Shown here: one piece after another, positions 1-7,504 of the stretch
Layout of the letters: each line of letters starts with the position of its first letter
Position numbering within the stretch: position 1 is the first letter of the stretch
Assembly: GCA_030431475.1 (NCBI GenBank)
Contig: JAUIJD010000037.1
Location: forward strand, 1-45,349
Direction of reading: 5' to 3'
Source of the DNA: Verrucomicrobiia bacterium
Lineage (GTDB): Bacteria; Verrucomicrobiota; Verrucomicrobiia; Verrucomicrobiales; Akkermansiaceae
DNA: 45,349 bases
The notes under the pieces: generated by a model
The model's database searches: none
Told to the model about the DNA's origin: nothing
Seen by the model: only the letters and a program-made list of their open reading frames with translations
Made by a program: the position numbers and the translations under genes

Positions 1-1240
1 CGATGAAGGCGCAGGCGTGGTCGGCGATCGCGTCGGTCATGTAGTAGCCGGCGGGGAACGAGGTCTGGCGGCTGCGGGTGGGGGAATCGAGGGTGAAGTG
101 GGAGGCGTCGTGCGGGCTGACGAAGGCGCCGGGCTCGGCGGTGTCGAGGAACACGCGGTGGGGGTCGATCTGTCCGGCGAAGTAGTTCGAGGCACCGGTG
201 TAGAGGCCGTAGAAGCGGTCGAAGCCGCGATCGACCGGCGTGAGACCGTCGCCGCCGGCGGGGTCGCAGAGGTGCCACTTGCCGGAGGCGTAGGTGCGGT
301 AGCCGCCGCGGCGCATCGCCTCGGCGAGCGAGGCGCCACGCTCGACCCGCAGGCCGCAGCGACCGTGGTAGAGGCCGGACATCAGCGCCGAGCGGGTGGT
401 CTCGCACTTGGCGTTGTTGTAGAACTGCCGGAAGCGGATGCCCTCGTCGGCGAGCTGGTCGAGCTCGGGCGTGTCGATCTCGCCGCCGTAGCAGCCGAGG
501 TCGGAGTAGCCCATGTCGTCGGCGATGATGAAGACGACGTTCGGTGCGTCCGGATGCGGATCGGGGCGGGGCGGGGCGGCGGGCTCGTTGAAGGCGATGC
601 CCTGCAGGCGGGAGCCGCCGACGCCCGACGAGGTGTCGGTGAGGACGAGCCGGTCGAGCGACACCGGCGGCGAGAAGGTGAGCTCGCCGCGACCCTGGGC
701 CGCGCCCGCCTCGAACTGGGTGTAGGTCCAGCCAGCGCCGAAGGTCGAGGTGTTGGCGTCGAGCGCGATCGGGTCGAGCGATCCGGCGGTGAGGGTGAGG
801 GCGTCCTGCGTTCCGCTCGCGGCCGTGCCACCGAAGTTTCCGAGGGCGATGCGGTCGATTTCGACGGAGGTCGGTTGCCCGCCGGTTTCCGCATCGAAGT
901 AGCGGAGCGTCAGTGACTCGCCGGCACTGAGCTGGTTGGCACCGGCTCCCCCGACCACGCCGAGGCCGGCGTCGTTGACGTGACCGGTGACGGGATCTCC
1001 GTCGGCATCGGTGGCGGTCACCTCGAGCCAGATGCCGGCCTCGACCTCGACCCGGCCGCGGGCGTCGAGATCGTAGTCGCCGACCGCGGTGATGCCTTCG
1101 GCAAACTCGACGTCGGTCTGTCCGTCATCGAAGTCGAAGCCGACGGTCCGAGCCGACAGGGAGTTGGCGCAGGTGATCGCGACGAGGACCGCCGCGGCGG
1201 CAAGGGGTGACGTCGGCCGGGTGGATTCCGAGCGTTTCAT
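1..1240 (-). CDS. Secreted sulfatase with N-terminal beta-sandwich region (3' end outside window)
   Basis: The frame opens at an ATG at 1240 and stays open to the window edge, giving 413 codons with the C-terminus missing. A signal peptide (MKRSESTRPTSPLAAAAVLV...) is followed by about 190 residues of Gly/Thr-rich, probably beta-sandwich sequence. The sulfatase domain begins near residue 233 with PNVVFIIADDMGYSDLGCYG, whose Asp pair would bind the catalytic calcium. The formylglycine site is unusual: the candidate Cys279 lies in KCETTRSALMSG, so the core reads C-E-T-T-R where the usual motif is C-x-P/S/A-x-R. A GKWHL motif follows. The enzyme should hydrolyse sulfate esters on a glycan outside the cytoplasm. 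It starts 17 bp after the stop of the sulfatase at 1258-5271 and is probably co-transcribed with it. The family call is firm; activity depends on whether the CETTR cysteine is matured. Confidence 0.93.
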   Translation of the reverse strand, partial: MKRSESTRPTSPLAAAAVLVAITCANSLSARTVGFDFDDGQTDVEFAEGITAVGDYDLDARGRVEVEAGIWLEVTATDADGDPVTGHVNDAGLGVVGGAGANQLSAGESLTLRYFDAETGGQPTSVEIDRIALGNFGGTAASGTQDALTLTAGSLDPIALDANTSTFGAGWTYTQFEAGAAQGRGELTFSPPVSLDRLVLTDTSSGVGGSRLQGIAFNEPAAPPRPDPHPDAPNVVFIIADDMGYSDLGCYGGEIDTPELDQLADEGIRFRQFYNNAKCETTRSALMSGLYHGRCGLRVERGASLAEAMRRGGYRTYASGKWHLCDPAGGDGLTPVDRGFDRFYGLYTGASNYFAGQIDPHRVFLDTAEPGAFVSPHDASHFTLDSPTRSRQTSFPAGYYMTDAIADHACAFI

Positions 1241-1257
1241 CGGTGGAGCAGGATGAA

Positions 1258-4200
1258 TCAGTAGGGCCAGGTCACCTCGAGGGAGTAGAAGCCCGCATCG
1301 TCGCCATTCAGGTGCGAGAGGCTGAGGGTTCCGTCGGTGGTGCTGGAGGTGCTGGCGACCGCTGCCCAGCTCGCGGGTTGGAGGCTGGGCGAGTGCAGCA
1401 GCCGGTACTGGCGGCCCGCTCGGCCACTGAAGGTGGCGGTGACGATGCGGTCGCCGGGATCGGGGACGACGGTGAAGTCGAGGTGGAGCTGGTCGGCGAG
1501 GTCGTCGGGGTCGGTGCCGGCGATCATTTCGAAGAGATCCGAGTAGGGGTCGCCATCGGCATTGAGGGCTTCCTCGGCGGCGTTGTAGGGGTCGCGGCCG
1601 AGCTGGCTCTCAAGCTCGTCGGGCGCCCCATCGTTGTCGGAGTCCGTGTCGGCCCAGTCTTCGACCCCGTCGCCGTCGGTGTCGCGGTTTGGAAAACCCT
1701 CGGCGGCATCGCTGAGTGTGTCGCCGTCGTGGTCGCCATCGGTTCCGCGGATCCAGTCGACCTCCCAGGTGGTGGCATCGAGGAAGATCGGGTCGACGCG
1801 CAGCCGGGTGATGGTCTGGCCGTTCCATTCGGAGGAAAGACCGGAGGTCGATGCCGGGATGCGGAGATACTGCCAGTCGCCGCTGCCGGTGTAGGGGAGG
1901 TCGAGGCGTCGGGCGGCCGCGAACGCATCGGCTCCCTGCCGGCCCCAGAAGAACTGCAGGTCGGCGTTTCCACTGGCTCGCAGCTTGACGTAGAGGTCGG
2001 GCACCTGGCTGGCGTCGAAGCTGAAGCCGGTGCGCTGGAGCTGCGGATCGGCACTCGTGGACAAGCCGCCGACGGTGCCGGACTCGATGAGGACGTTGTC
2101 CGAGTTCGAAGGGGACCAGCCCTGGAGGTCGCCGTCGGTATTGAACTCGAAGGCGAGGTCGCGGGCGTTGCCGGGATCGCGGTGCCGGAGGGTTTCCTCG
2201 GAATCGGTCATGCCGTCGCCATCGGTGTCGATCAGGCTCATCACCTCGATCAACTGGTCCGAGGCGTCGAGGATCTCGATCGAGACGACATCGCTCTGGA
2301 AGTAGCCGGAACTCGGCTGGAAGCGGATGCCCGCCACCGGGGCACCGGGCGCGATGGGGATCTCGATCGTGCGCTGCGTGTTGTCGTGAGTGACGGCGAA
2401 GGCGGTGGAGTTCGGCACGGTCCACTCGTCGCCCGGGTTGAATCTCCACCAGATTCGTCCGTCGCCGTAGCTGCGGGAGGTCATCACGACCCGGATCTTG
2501 GCCGGGGCCGGAAGGGCGGAGAGGTCCGGGCTGTCGAGCGCGGGCAGGAAGCTGTTGGAGACCATGCGGATGGCCCCTGCGTCGCCGTCCTGGACCCAGA
2601 CGCCGAAGTTCGGAGTCCAGTTGTCGAAGCTTGGCGGGACGTAGTTCGAGTTGAAGTTCGGGACCAGCGAGTCGGTCTCCGCGAGGTGCTGGGAAATGAG
2701 AGCGTCGAGGGTTTCGACGAGCCCGCCCGGCTCCATGTGATCGCCGGCGAGGTTGTGCTCCTCACCGGGATCGACCGACATGTCATAGAGCTCGTAGCGG
2801 TGGTCGCCGGGGGCGCCGTTGCCGTGGAAGAAGCGGATCAGCTTCATGTCTCCCTGCCGGACCCAGACGCCGGGGAAGGTGCCGGTGGCCGGGGGCGACT
2901 GCGGGAACTGGTTGAAGATGACGCCGTTGTTGGCCGGGGACTGGCCCTTCAGGGAGGGGACGAGCGAAAGCGAGTCGAGCGAATAGCCGTCATAGGCCGG
3001 GACGTCGGCGATCTCGAGAATGGTGGCGTAGATGTCGAGGTTGTTGACCAGGTCCTGGCTGGTCGTGCCTTCGGCGATCTCGCCGGGCCAGTTGACGATG
3101 AAGGGCACGCGGGTGCCGCCGTCCCAGATGCAGGCCTTCCCCGCGCGCGACGGATGGTTGTCGGTCGGCACCGCGAGGTCCTCCTCGATCCACGAGTACA
3201 TCCAGCCGCCGTTGTCGCTGGTGAAGACGATCACGGTGTCGTCGCGCAGGCCGAGCTCCTCAAGCTTGTCGAGGATGGTGCCGATGCCGTCGTCCATCGT
3301 CTCGATCATCGCGGCCATGGTCTGGCTGTCCTGGCGGCCCTCGGGATCCGGGTTGGTGGTTTTCTTGGCGGTGTACTTGTCGCGCAGCGCGGTCTTGGCC
3401 TCGAAGGGGGCGTGGACGTCATACCACCACATGTTGATCAGGAACGGCTGGTGGCGGTGGTCGCCGATGAAGTCGGCGGCGTAGGCGGCGAGGATGTCGT
3501 TGACGTGGTCGCCGGCCACGATCGGGCTGCCGTCGGGCCAGGTGGCCGGGATGTTCGAGTCGGCGGTGAAGGGCGCGAAGAATCCACCGGGCGGTCCGGG
3601 GTGCTGGCGGCCGCCAATCACGAGATCGAAGCCCTGGTTGTCGGGCACGTACTCGTCCATGCCGAGGTGCCACTTGCCGAGGAAGGCGGTCGAGTAGCCG
3701 GCCTGCTTGAGGAGTTCGCCGTAGGTGACGTAGCCGTTGGGCAGGCGGGTGCGGGTGCCGACCGAGGTCGAGGGCAGGTAGGCATCGCCGGTGGTGGGCA
3801 CGCCCGGATCGAGTTCGACGCCGGCGACGTGACCGGAGGGCGTGTTGAAACGGACGCGGGCCGGGTAGAGGCCGGTCAGCACACCGGCGCGGGTCGGAGA
3901 GCAGAGCGGGTTGGCGGCGTAGGCGTTCGGGAAGTTCATCCCGGCGGCGGCCAGGCGTTCGACGTTGGGCGTCTCGTAGAAGACGCTGCCGTTCGGCGTG
4001 ACGTCGCGCCAGCCGAGGTCGTCGGCCATCATCACGATGACATTCGGACGGTTGCCGCTTTCGCCCACCGCGATGCGATCGAAGAGGATCTCGCTGCCGG
4101 CGGACTCGCCATTCGGGAGGTCGATGCGGAGCCGCTTGAGCGTGCCCTGCCAGTCCGGATGGGTGCTCATGTCGATCTCGTAGGTGGTGAAGCCGGGGTC

Positions 4201-5271
4201 GTTGGGGACGACGGCGAAGCCCTTCGAGTTTCCGGCATAGACCGGGTCGGCTTCGGTCTGGAAGAAGATCGTTCCGTTGCTCAGGGCGGTGGGGTTCCGA
4301 GCCTTGATGAAAAGCTTGTCGATGCCGGTAAGGTCGAGGCCGAGGTGGTCGGGCGACTGGATCCAAGGGTCGTTTCCCGCGGAGGTGATGGCGAGGTTGC
4401 CACCGCTGACCGACAGACCGGAGATCCCGGTGCCGGTCCAGCCCTCGGCATCGCCGTCGATGTTGAAGATCCAACGCAGCGAGGACGCGGGGTGGACATT
4501 CTCATTGTGGAGGTCCGCGAGTTGCTGGTCGGTGAGGGCGGTGTCGTGGATGCGGATGTCATCCATCAATCCGTCGAAGGCCTGATCGGGGGTCGTCGTG
4601 CCCTCCGGTCGGACGCCGGCGAAGAGATGGGTGGCCGTGACGGGCGAACCGACCGCGTGCGCGACGCTGTCGGTGAGCGCCGCCACATCCCCCGGGGCGA
4701 GTGGCTCGGTGCCGAGCGGGATGGCGGTGACCTGGGAAAGCCCGTCATTGACCGTCCCGGGGGCGGACGAGGCATTGAAGCGGAACGCGACCAGATGCCA
4801 GGCATCGGGGGTGAGCGCCGAGGCGGAGGAGGTGGTGGCCGACTTGTGGGTGCCGTCGCCGACGAAGACGCGCAGAGTCCCGCCCTGCTTCTTGAAGTTG
4901 AAGCCCCGGCTCATCGCGGCGAAGGCGTCGCCGTCCGAGCAGTCGAGGATGCGCTCGTTGTCGTCGAAGCCATCCGGACTCGCCTTGACCCACAGCGTGA
5001 TCGTGAAATCGCCGGAGGGGAGGATGGCGTCGGCCGGTCCGAAGTCGAGATGGTCGGGATCGGTCTCCTCGAACTCGAAGGCGCCGGCCATCACGCCGGC
5101 CCGGCCGCGCACGAGCGCGGTGGCGGTGGCGTCGGGGCCGCCCTCCGAGTCGGCCACCGCCTCGTGCTGGAAGGTGGGGTCGAGCCGGTAGTGATGGGTG
5201 GTGGCGGCGAACGAGGTATCAGGAAGACTCAGCGAGCCGGCGAGAAGGAGCGAGGGGATGGCGGCTCTCAT
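1258..5271 (-). CDS. Giant multidomain secreted sulfatase (LamG, repeated GW/DPQ module, sulfatase, TSP3-like repeats)
   Basis: This 1337-residue protein opens with a signal peptide (MRAAIPSLLLAGSLSLPDTSFA). A LamG-type sandwich (about residues 20-255) has the usual WHLVAFRFN and GLMDDIRIHDTAL motifs. A first GW/DPQ module (about 265-400) starts WIFNIDGDAEGW. The sulfatase domain (about 408-850) has PNVIVMMADDLGW, a canonical formylglycine motif CSPTRAGVLTG with Cys457, GKWHLG and FTSDNGGW. A second GW/DPQ module lies near 1040-1170, followed by acidic DxDGDG (TSP3-like) repeats. The end (about 1265-1337) carries GRQYRLLHSPSLQPASW, a tail also seen in two neighbouring proteins. Typical sulfatases have 450-600 residues, so most of this protein is binding or attachment domains. 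It lies 91 bp downstream of the gene at 5363-7390 and 17 bp upstream of another sulfatase. Its substrate cannot be read from sequence. Confidence 0.95.
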   Translation of the reverse strand: MRAAIPSLLLAGSLSLPDTSFAATTHHYRLDPTFQHEAVADSEGGPDATATALVRGRAGVMAGAFEFEETDPDHLDFGPADAILPSGDFTITLWVKASPDGFDDNERILDCSDGDAFAAMSRGFNFKKQGGTLRVFVGDGTHKSATTSSASALTPDAWHLVAFRFNASSAPGTVNDGLSQVTAIPLGTEPLAPGDVAALTDSVAHAVGSPVTATHLFAGVRPEGTTTPDQAFDGLMDDIRIHDTALTDQQLADLHNENVHPASSLRWIFNIDGDAEGWTGTGISGLSVSGGNLAITSAGNDPWIQSPDHLGLDLTGIDKLFIKARNPTALSNGTIFFQTEADPVYAGNSKGFAVVPNDPGFTTYEIDMSTHPDWQGTLKRLRIDLPNGESAGSEILFDRIAVGESGNRPNVIVMMADDLGWRDVTPNGSVFYETPNVERLAAAGMNFPNAYAANPLCSPTRAGVLTGLYPARVRFNTPSGHVAGVELDPGVPTTGDAYLPSTSVGTRTRLPNGYVTYGELLKQAGYSTAFLGKWHLGMDEYVPDNQGFDLVIGGRQHPGPPGGFFAPFTADSNIPATWPDGSPIVAGDHVNDILAAYAADFIGDHRHQPFLINMWWYDVHAPFEAKTALRDKYTAKKTTNPDPEGRQDSQTMAAMIETMDDGIGTILDKLEELGLRDDTVIVFTSDNGGWMYSWIEEDLAVPTDNHPSRAGKACIWDGGTRVPFIVNWPGEIAEGTTSQDLVNNLDIYATILEIADVPAYDGYSLDSLSLVPSLKGQSPANNGVIFNQFPQSPPATGTFPGVWVRQGDMKLIRFFHGNGAPGDHRYELYDMSVDPGEEHNLAGDHMEPGGLVETLDALISQHLAETDSLVPNFNSNYVPPSFDNWTPNFGVWVQDGDAGAIRMVSNSFLPALDSPDLSALPAPAKIRVVMTSRSYGDGRIWWRFNPGDEWTVPNSTAFAVTHDNTQRTIEIPIAPGAPVAGIRFQPSSGYFQSDVVSIEILDASDQLIEVMSLIDTDGDGMTDSEETLRHRDPGNARDLAFEFNTDGDLQGWSPSNSDNVLIESGTVGGLSTSADPQLQRTGFSFDASQVPDLYVKLRASGNADLQFFWGRQGADAFAAARRLDLPYTGSGDWQYLRIPASTSGLSSEWNGQTITRLRVDPIFLDATTWEVDWIRGTDGDHDGDTLSDAAEGFPNRDTDGDGVEDWADTDSDNDGAPDELESQLGRDPYNAAEEALNADGDPYSDLFEMIAGTDPDDLADQLHLDFTVVPDPGDRIVTATFSGRAGRQYRLLHSPSLQPASWAAVASTSSTTDGTLSLSHLNGDDAGFYSLEVTWPY

Positions 5272-5306
5272 GGATCAGGGAGCGGAAGCGGGCGAAGGTT
5301 GGCCGG

Positions 5307-5331
5307 CTCCGGGAGGGAAGTGCTCCCGGAG
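5307..5331 (-). terminator. Stem-loop after the 5363-7390 gene
   Basis: CTCCGGGAG (5307-5315) and CTCCCGGAG (5323-5331) form a perfect 9-bp stem around a 7-nt loop, 32 bp past the stop codon of the upstream gene. No T-tract follows on the minus strand, so this may be an RNA-stabilising hairpin or a weak, U-tract-free terminator rather than a classical intrinsic terminator. Confidence 0.4.
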
Positions 5332-5362
5332 TCAGAATCGACGGTTGCCTCAGGAGAGGGGC

Positions 5363-7390
5363 TTACGGGCTTTCCACCCGCACGAACAGGCGGCCGTCGA
5401 CCGGGGTTGCGGTGAGTTCGACATCCACCGTCTGCAGGTCGCCGACGCTTGGTGTCGAGGTCGCTCCGGTGTCCTCGGTCCACACGCTCAGGTCGGTCGA
5501 GGTGAAGATGCGGAAGGTGGCTCCGGTGAGGGCGGGATCGCGACGCGTGTAACTGAAATCACCGTCGGTGTTCAGCGTCGAGCTGATCGGGCTGAGCGAG
5601 CCGGCATCCGTCGGGACCAGTCCGAAGATGCGCTCGTCGTCGTTGCTCACCCCGTCGCCATCGAAGTCGTCGTTCTCAAGCGTGCCGGGGGCGCCGGGCG
5701 TCCAGGTCTGGGACCCGGCCCAGGAGTCGTAATCGTTGCCGGTGGTGTCGCGGTAGATGCGCACGGCGTCGATTCCGACGATCGAGCCCAATTGGTTGGT
5801 CGGATCGATGCGGATCCCGACGAGCGGTCCACCGAGGTCGTCGGTGAGATCGATGCGGAAGGTGTGGTTGAAGCCGTCGAAAGGGATGCTCGGAACCACG
5901 AGGCTGGTGGCCTGGGCGAAGGGATTGCCCGCGGTCCGCCAGAAGATCTGGGCGCCGCTGGTATCGTCCGGATCGGCGGCGAACTCGATTTCGAGGAAGA
6001 CGCGTCCGTTGCCGGGAGGCACCACCGACAGGGGCGGGGAGGTCAGGTTCGGGTCCCCGGTGGTCGCTTCCCCGAAAACGGCACTGGAGAAGACGCCGGT
6101 ATCACCCCCGGTATCGGGGATCTCGATGTCGAGGTTCGTCGGGTTCCAGCCATCGAGGTCGTCATCAACATCCCAGTCCCAGTTGCCGACGAGCAGGTAC
6201 TCGGGACCGAGGGGCGAGGCGGGGTCCAGTTCGCCGAACGGCGGGGGATTGTAGGGGATCTCCGGACCTTCCGAGTAGATGCGGATGTAGTCGATGTTCG
6301 AGTCGATGCCGAGGGCATCCGACGGGTCGTAGCGGAGGCGGGTCAGCCGGCCTCCGAGTCCGCTGCCGTCGTAGGTGATGCGCACCACGTGGGCCGAGTC
6401 GTCGGCGGGGACGTCGGGGAGGATGATCCGCTGGTCGCCGTTGATGCCGCCGTCGTCGGTCGCCCAGTAGAGCTGCTTCTCACCATCGTCGTCCGCATCC
6501 GTGTTGATGCCGAGTTCGACGATGAAGCGTCCGGTGGTGACGTCGAGGACGTTGAGAGGGGGCGAGATGAACTGCGGGTCACCGGTGGTGCTTGTGCCGC
6601 TGACAATGCCGCCACTCACCCCGCCGGGAAGCGGGACGTCGAAGTTGACGGGGGTCCATCCGTCGAGGCTGCCGTCGGTGTTCCATTCCCATTCCTCGCG
6701 GAGCGTGAATTCCGGGCCGATGGCGCCGGCCGGATCGACCTCCGCCGAGATCTGGGTCTCGTAGAGGGTGAGGCGGTCGACCTCAAAGGAGGTGCCCGGC
6801 AGATTGTTGACGGTGTCGAGGCGGAATCCGTCGATCCAATCGCTGGCGCCGAGCTTCAGGCCACCGTTGTCGTTCCAGGTCAGGAGATGCCAGCCGTTGG
6901 ACTCGGCGACGATGCTGTCGGGAGCCCCCAGAGCCCAGGGTGAGGGCCCGATGGTGGCGCCGGGATTGCCGTAAGGGGCGGTGGTGTAGAAGAGCGAGAC
7001 CTGGCTGGCATTGATCGAGTCGCTCGCATCGTAGTCGTCGTCGCCCTCGGTATCGATGCGGATGCGGAACTCGATACGGCCGACGAGGGCCCGCTCGACA
7101 TCCACGACGAAGTCGGTGCGGAGTTGGGGATCGTTCTGGCCGGCGGCGACGGCCGCGGCGAGTACGGTTTCATTTCCCGGGGTGGAGGTCGTGTAGCCCT
7201 CGACCGCATTGAAGTCGGTCGTGAAGCGGTTGTTGAAATCCACCCAGTCGTTCTCGCCGACCAGGGCGGTGGTCGAGTCCGGATTGTAGCCGATGGTTCC
7301 GTCGAACTGTTCCTCGAAAAGAATGCTCTGGCCGTGGGCGGCGAAGGAAAGGCAGAGGGAGAGCGTGGCTCCCCGGAGCGGGGTCATCAT
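5363..7390 (-). CDS. Secreted triple-repeat beta-sandwich protein with verrucomicrobial-type C-terminal tail
   Basis: I recognise no enzyme family here. The ATG at 7390 gives 675 residues with a clean signal peptide (MMTPLRGATLSLCLSFAAHGQ). A start further upstream at 7486 would add a charged stretch and run through the LacI-like site, so 7390 is preferred. The body has three tandem units. Unit 1 (about 20-215) is the most divergent. Units 2 (from about 230, WNTDGSLDGWTPVNFD) and 3 (from about 402, WDVDDDLDGWNPTNLD) align closely: both contain TTGDP, then a beta-rich stretch, then LRYDP or IRIDP, then YIRIY or AVRIY. A DGDGVSNDDE calcium-type motif and a C-terminal unit containing FRIFTSTDLSVW follow. 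It may bind polysaccharide or scaffold the neighbouring enzymes; this is inference. Two candidate operators lie in its 112-bp upstream gap. Confidence 0.85.
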   Translation of the reverse strand: MMTPLRGATLSLCLSFAAHGQSILFEEQFDGTIGYNPDSTTALVGENDWVDFNNRFTTDFNAVEGYTTSTPGNETVLAAAVAAGQNDPQLRTDFVVDVERALVGRIEFRIRIDTEGDDDYDASDSINASQVSLFYTTAPYGNPGATIGPSPWALGAPDSIVAESNGWHLLTWNDNGGLKLGASDWIDGFRLDTVNNLPGTSFEVDRLTLYETQISAEVDPAGAIGPEFTLREEWEWNTDGSLDGWTPVNFDVPLPGGVSGGIVSGTSTTGDPQFISPPLNVLDVTTGRFIVELGINTDADDDGEKQLYWATDDGGINGDQRIILPDVPADDSAHVVRITYDGSGLGGRLTRLRYDPSDALGIDSNIDYIRIYSEGPEIPYNPPPFGELDPASPLGPEYLLVGNWDWDVDDDLDGWNPTNLDIEIPDTGGDTGVFSSAVFGEATTGDPNLTSPPLSVVPPGNGRVFLEIEFAADPDDTSGAQIFWRTAGNPFAQATSLVVPSIPFDGFNHTFRIDLTDDLGGPLVGIRIDPTNQLGSIVGIDAVRIYRDTTGNDYDSWAGSQTWTPGAPGTLENDDFDGDGVSNDDERIFGLVPTDAGSLSPISSTLNTDGDFSYTRRDPALTGATFRIFTSTDLSVWTEDTGATSTPSVGDLQTVDVELTATPVDGRLFVRVESP

Positions 7391-7430
7391 GGGTTTCGGA
7401 TTGGGATGGGTTGAAGGCGGAAGCTTCCTG

Positions 7431-7450
7431 GTAAGGGAACGTTTCCTAAC
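7431..7450 (-). promoter_or_regulatory. LacI-type operator-like inverted repeat
   Basis: GTAAGGGAACGTTTCCTAAC is a near-perfect inverted repeat (16 of 20 positions symmetric) centred on CG at 7440-7441. It lies 41-60 bp upstream of the ATG at 7390. It resembles LacI/GalR-family operators (AA-CG-TT core) and similar sites precede several other genes in this window. Confidence 0.55.
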
Positions 7451-7486
7451 CGTGCTCAGGATGGCACCGGGCACCTGCGATGTCAT

Positions 7487-7504
7487 GGCACACGATCGTG
7501 CGTC
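7487..7504. promoter_or_regulatory. CACGATCGTG palindrome, copy 1
   Basis: A perfect 10-bp palindrome CACGATCGTG (7491-7500) with partly symmetric flanks lies in the gap upstream of the 5363-7390 gene. Its right flank overlaps the stop codon of the GH9 gene (7503-7505). On the minus strand, GTGACGCACGATCGTG is identical to the copy at 11206-11223. Confidence 0.55.

Noticed and set aside
1207-5415. A very long open frame on the plus strand, opposite the giant sulfatase
   Set aside because: It is antisense to a gene with clear domains on the minus strand, its translation is a Val/Gly/Glu-rich string without motifs, and long antisense frames are expected from strong G/C bias at third codon positions.
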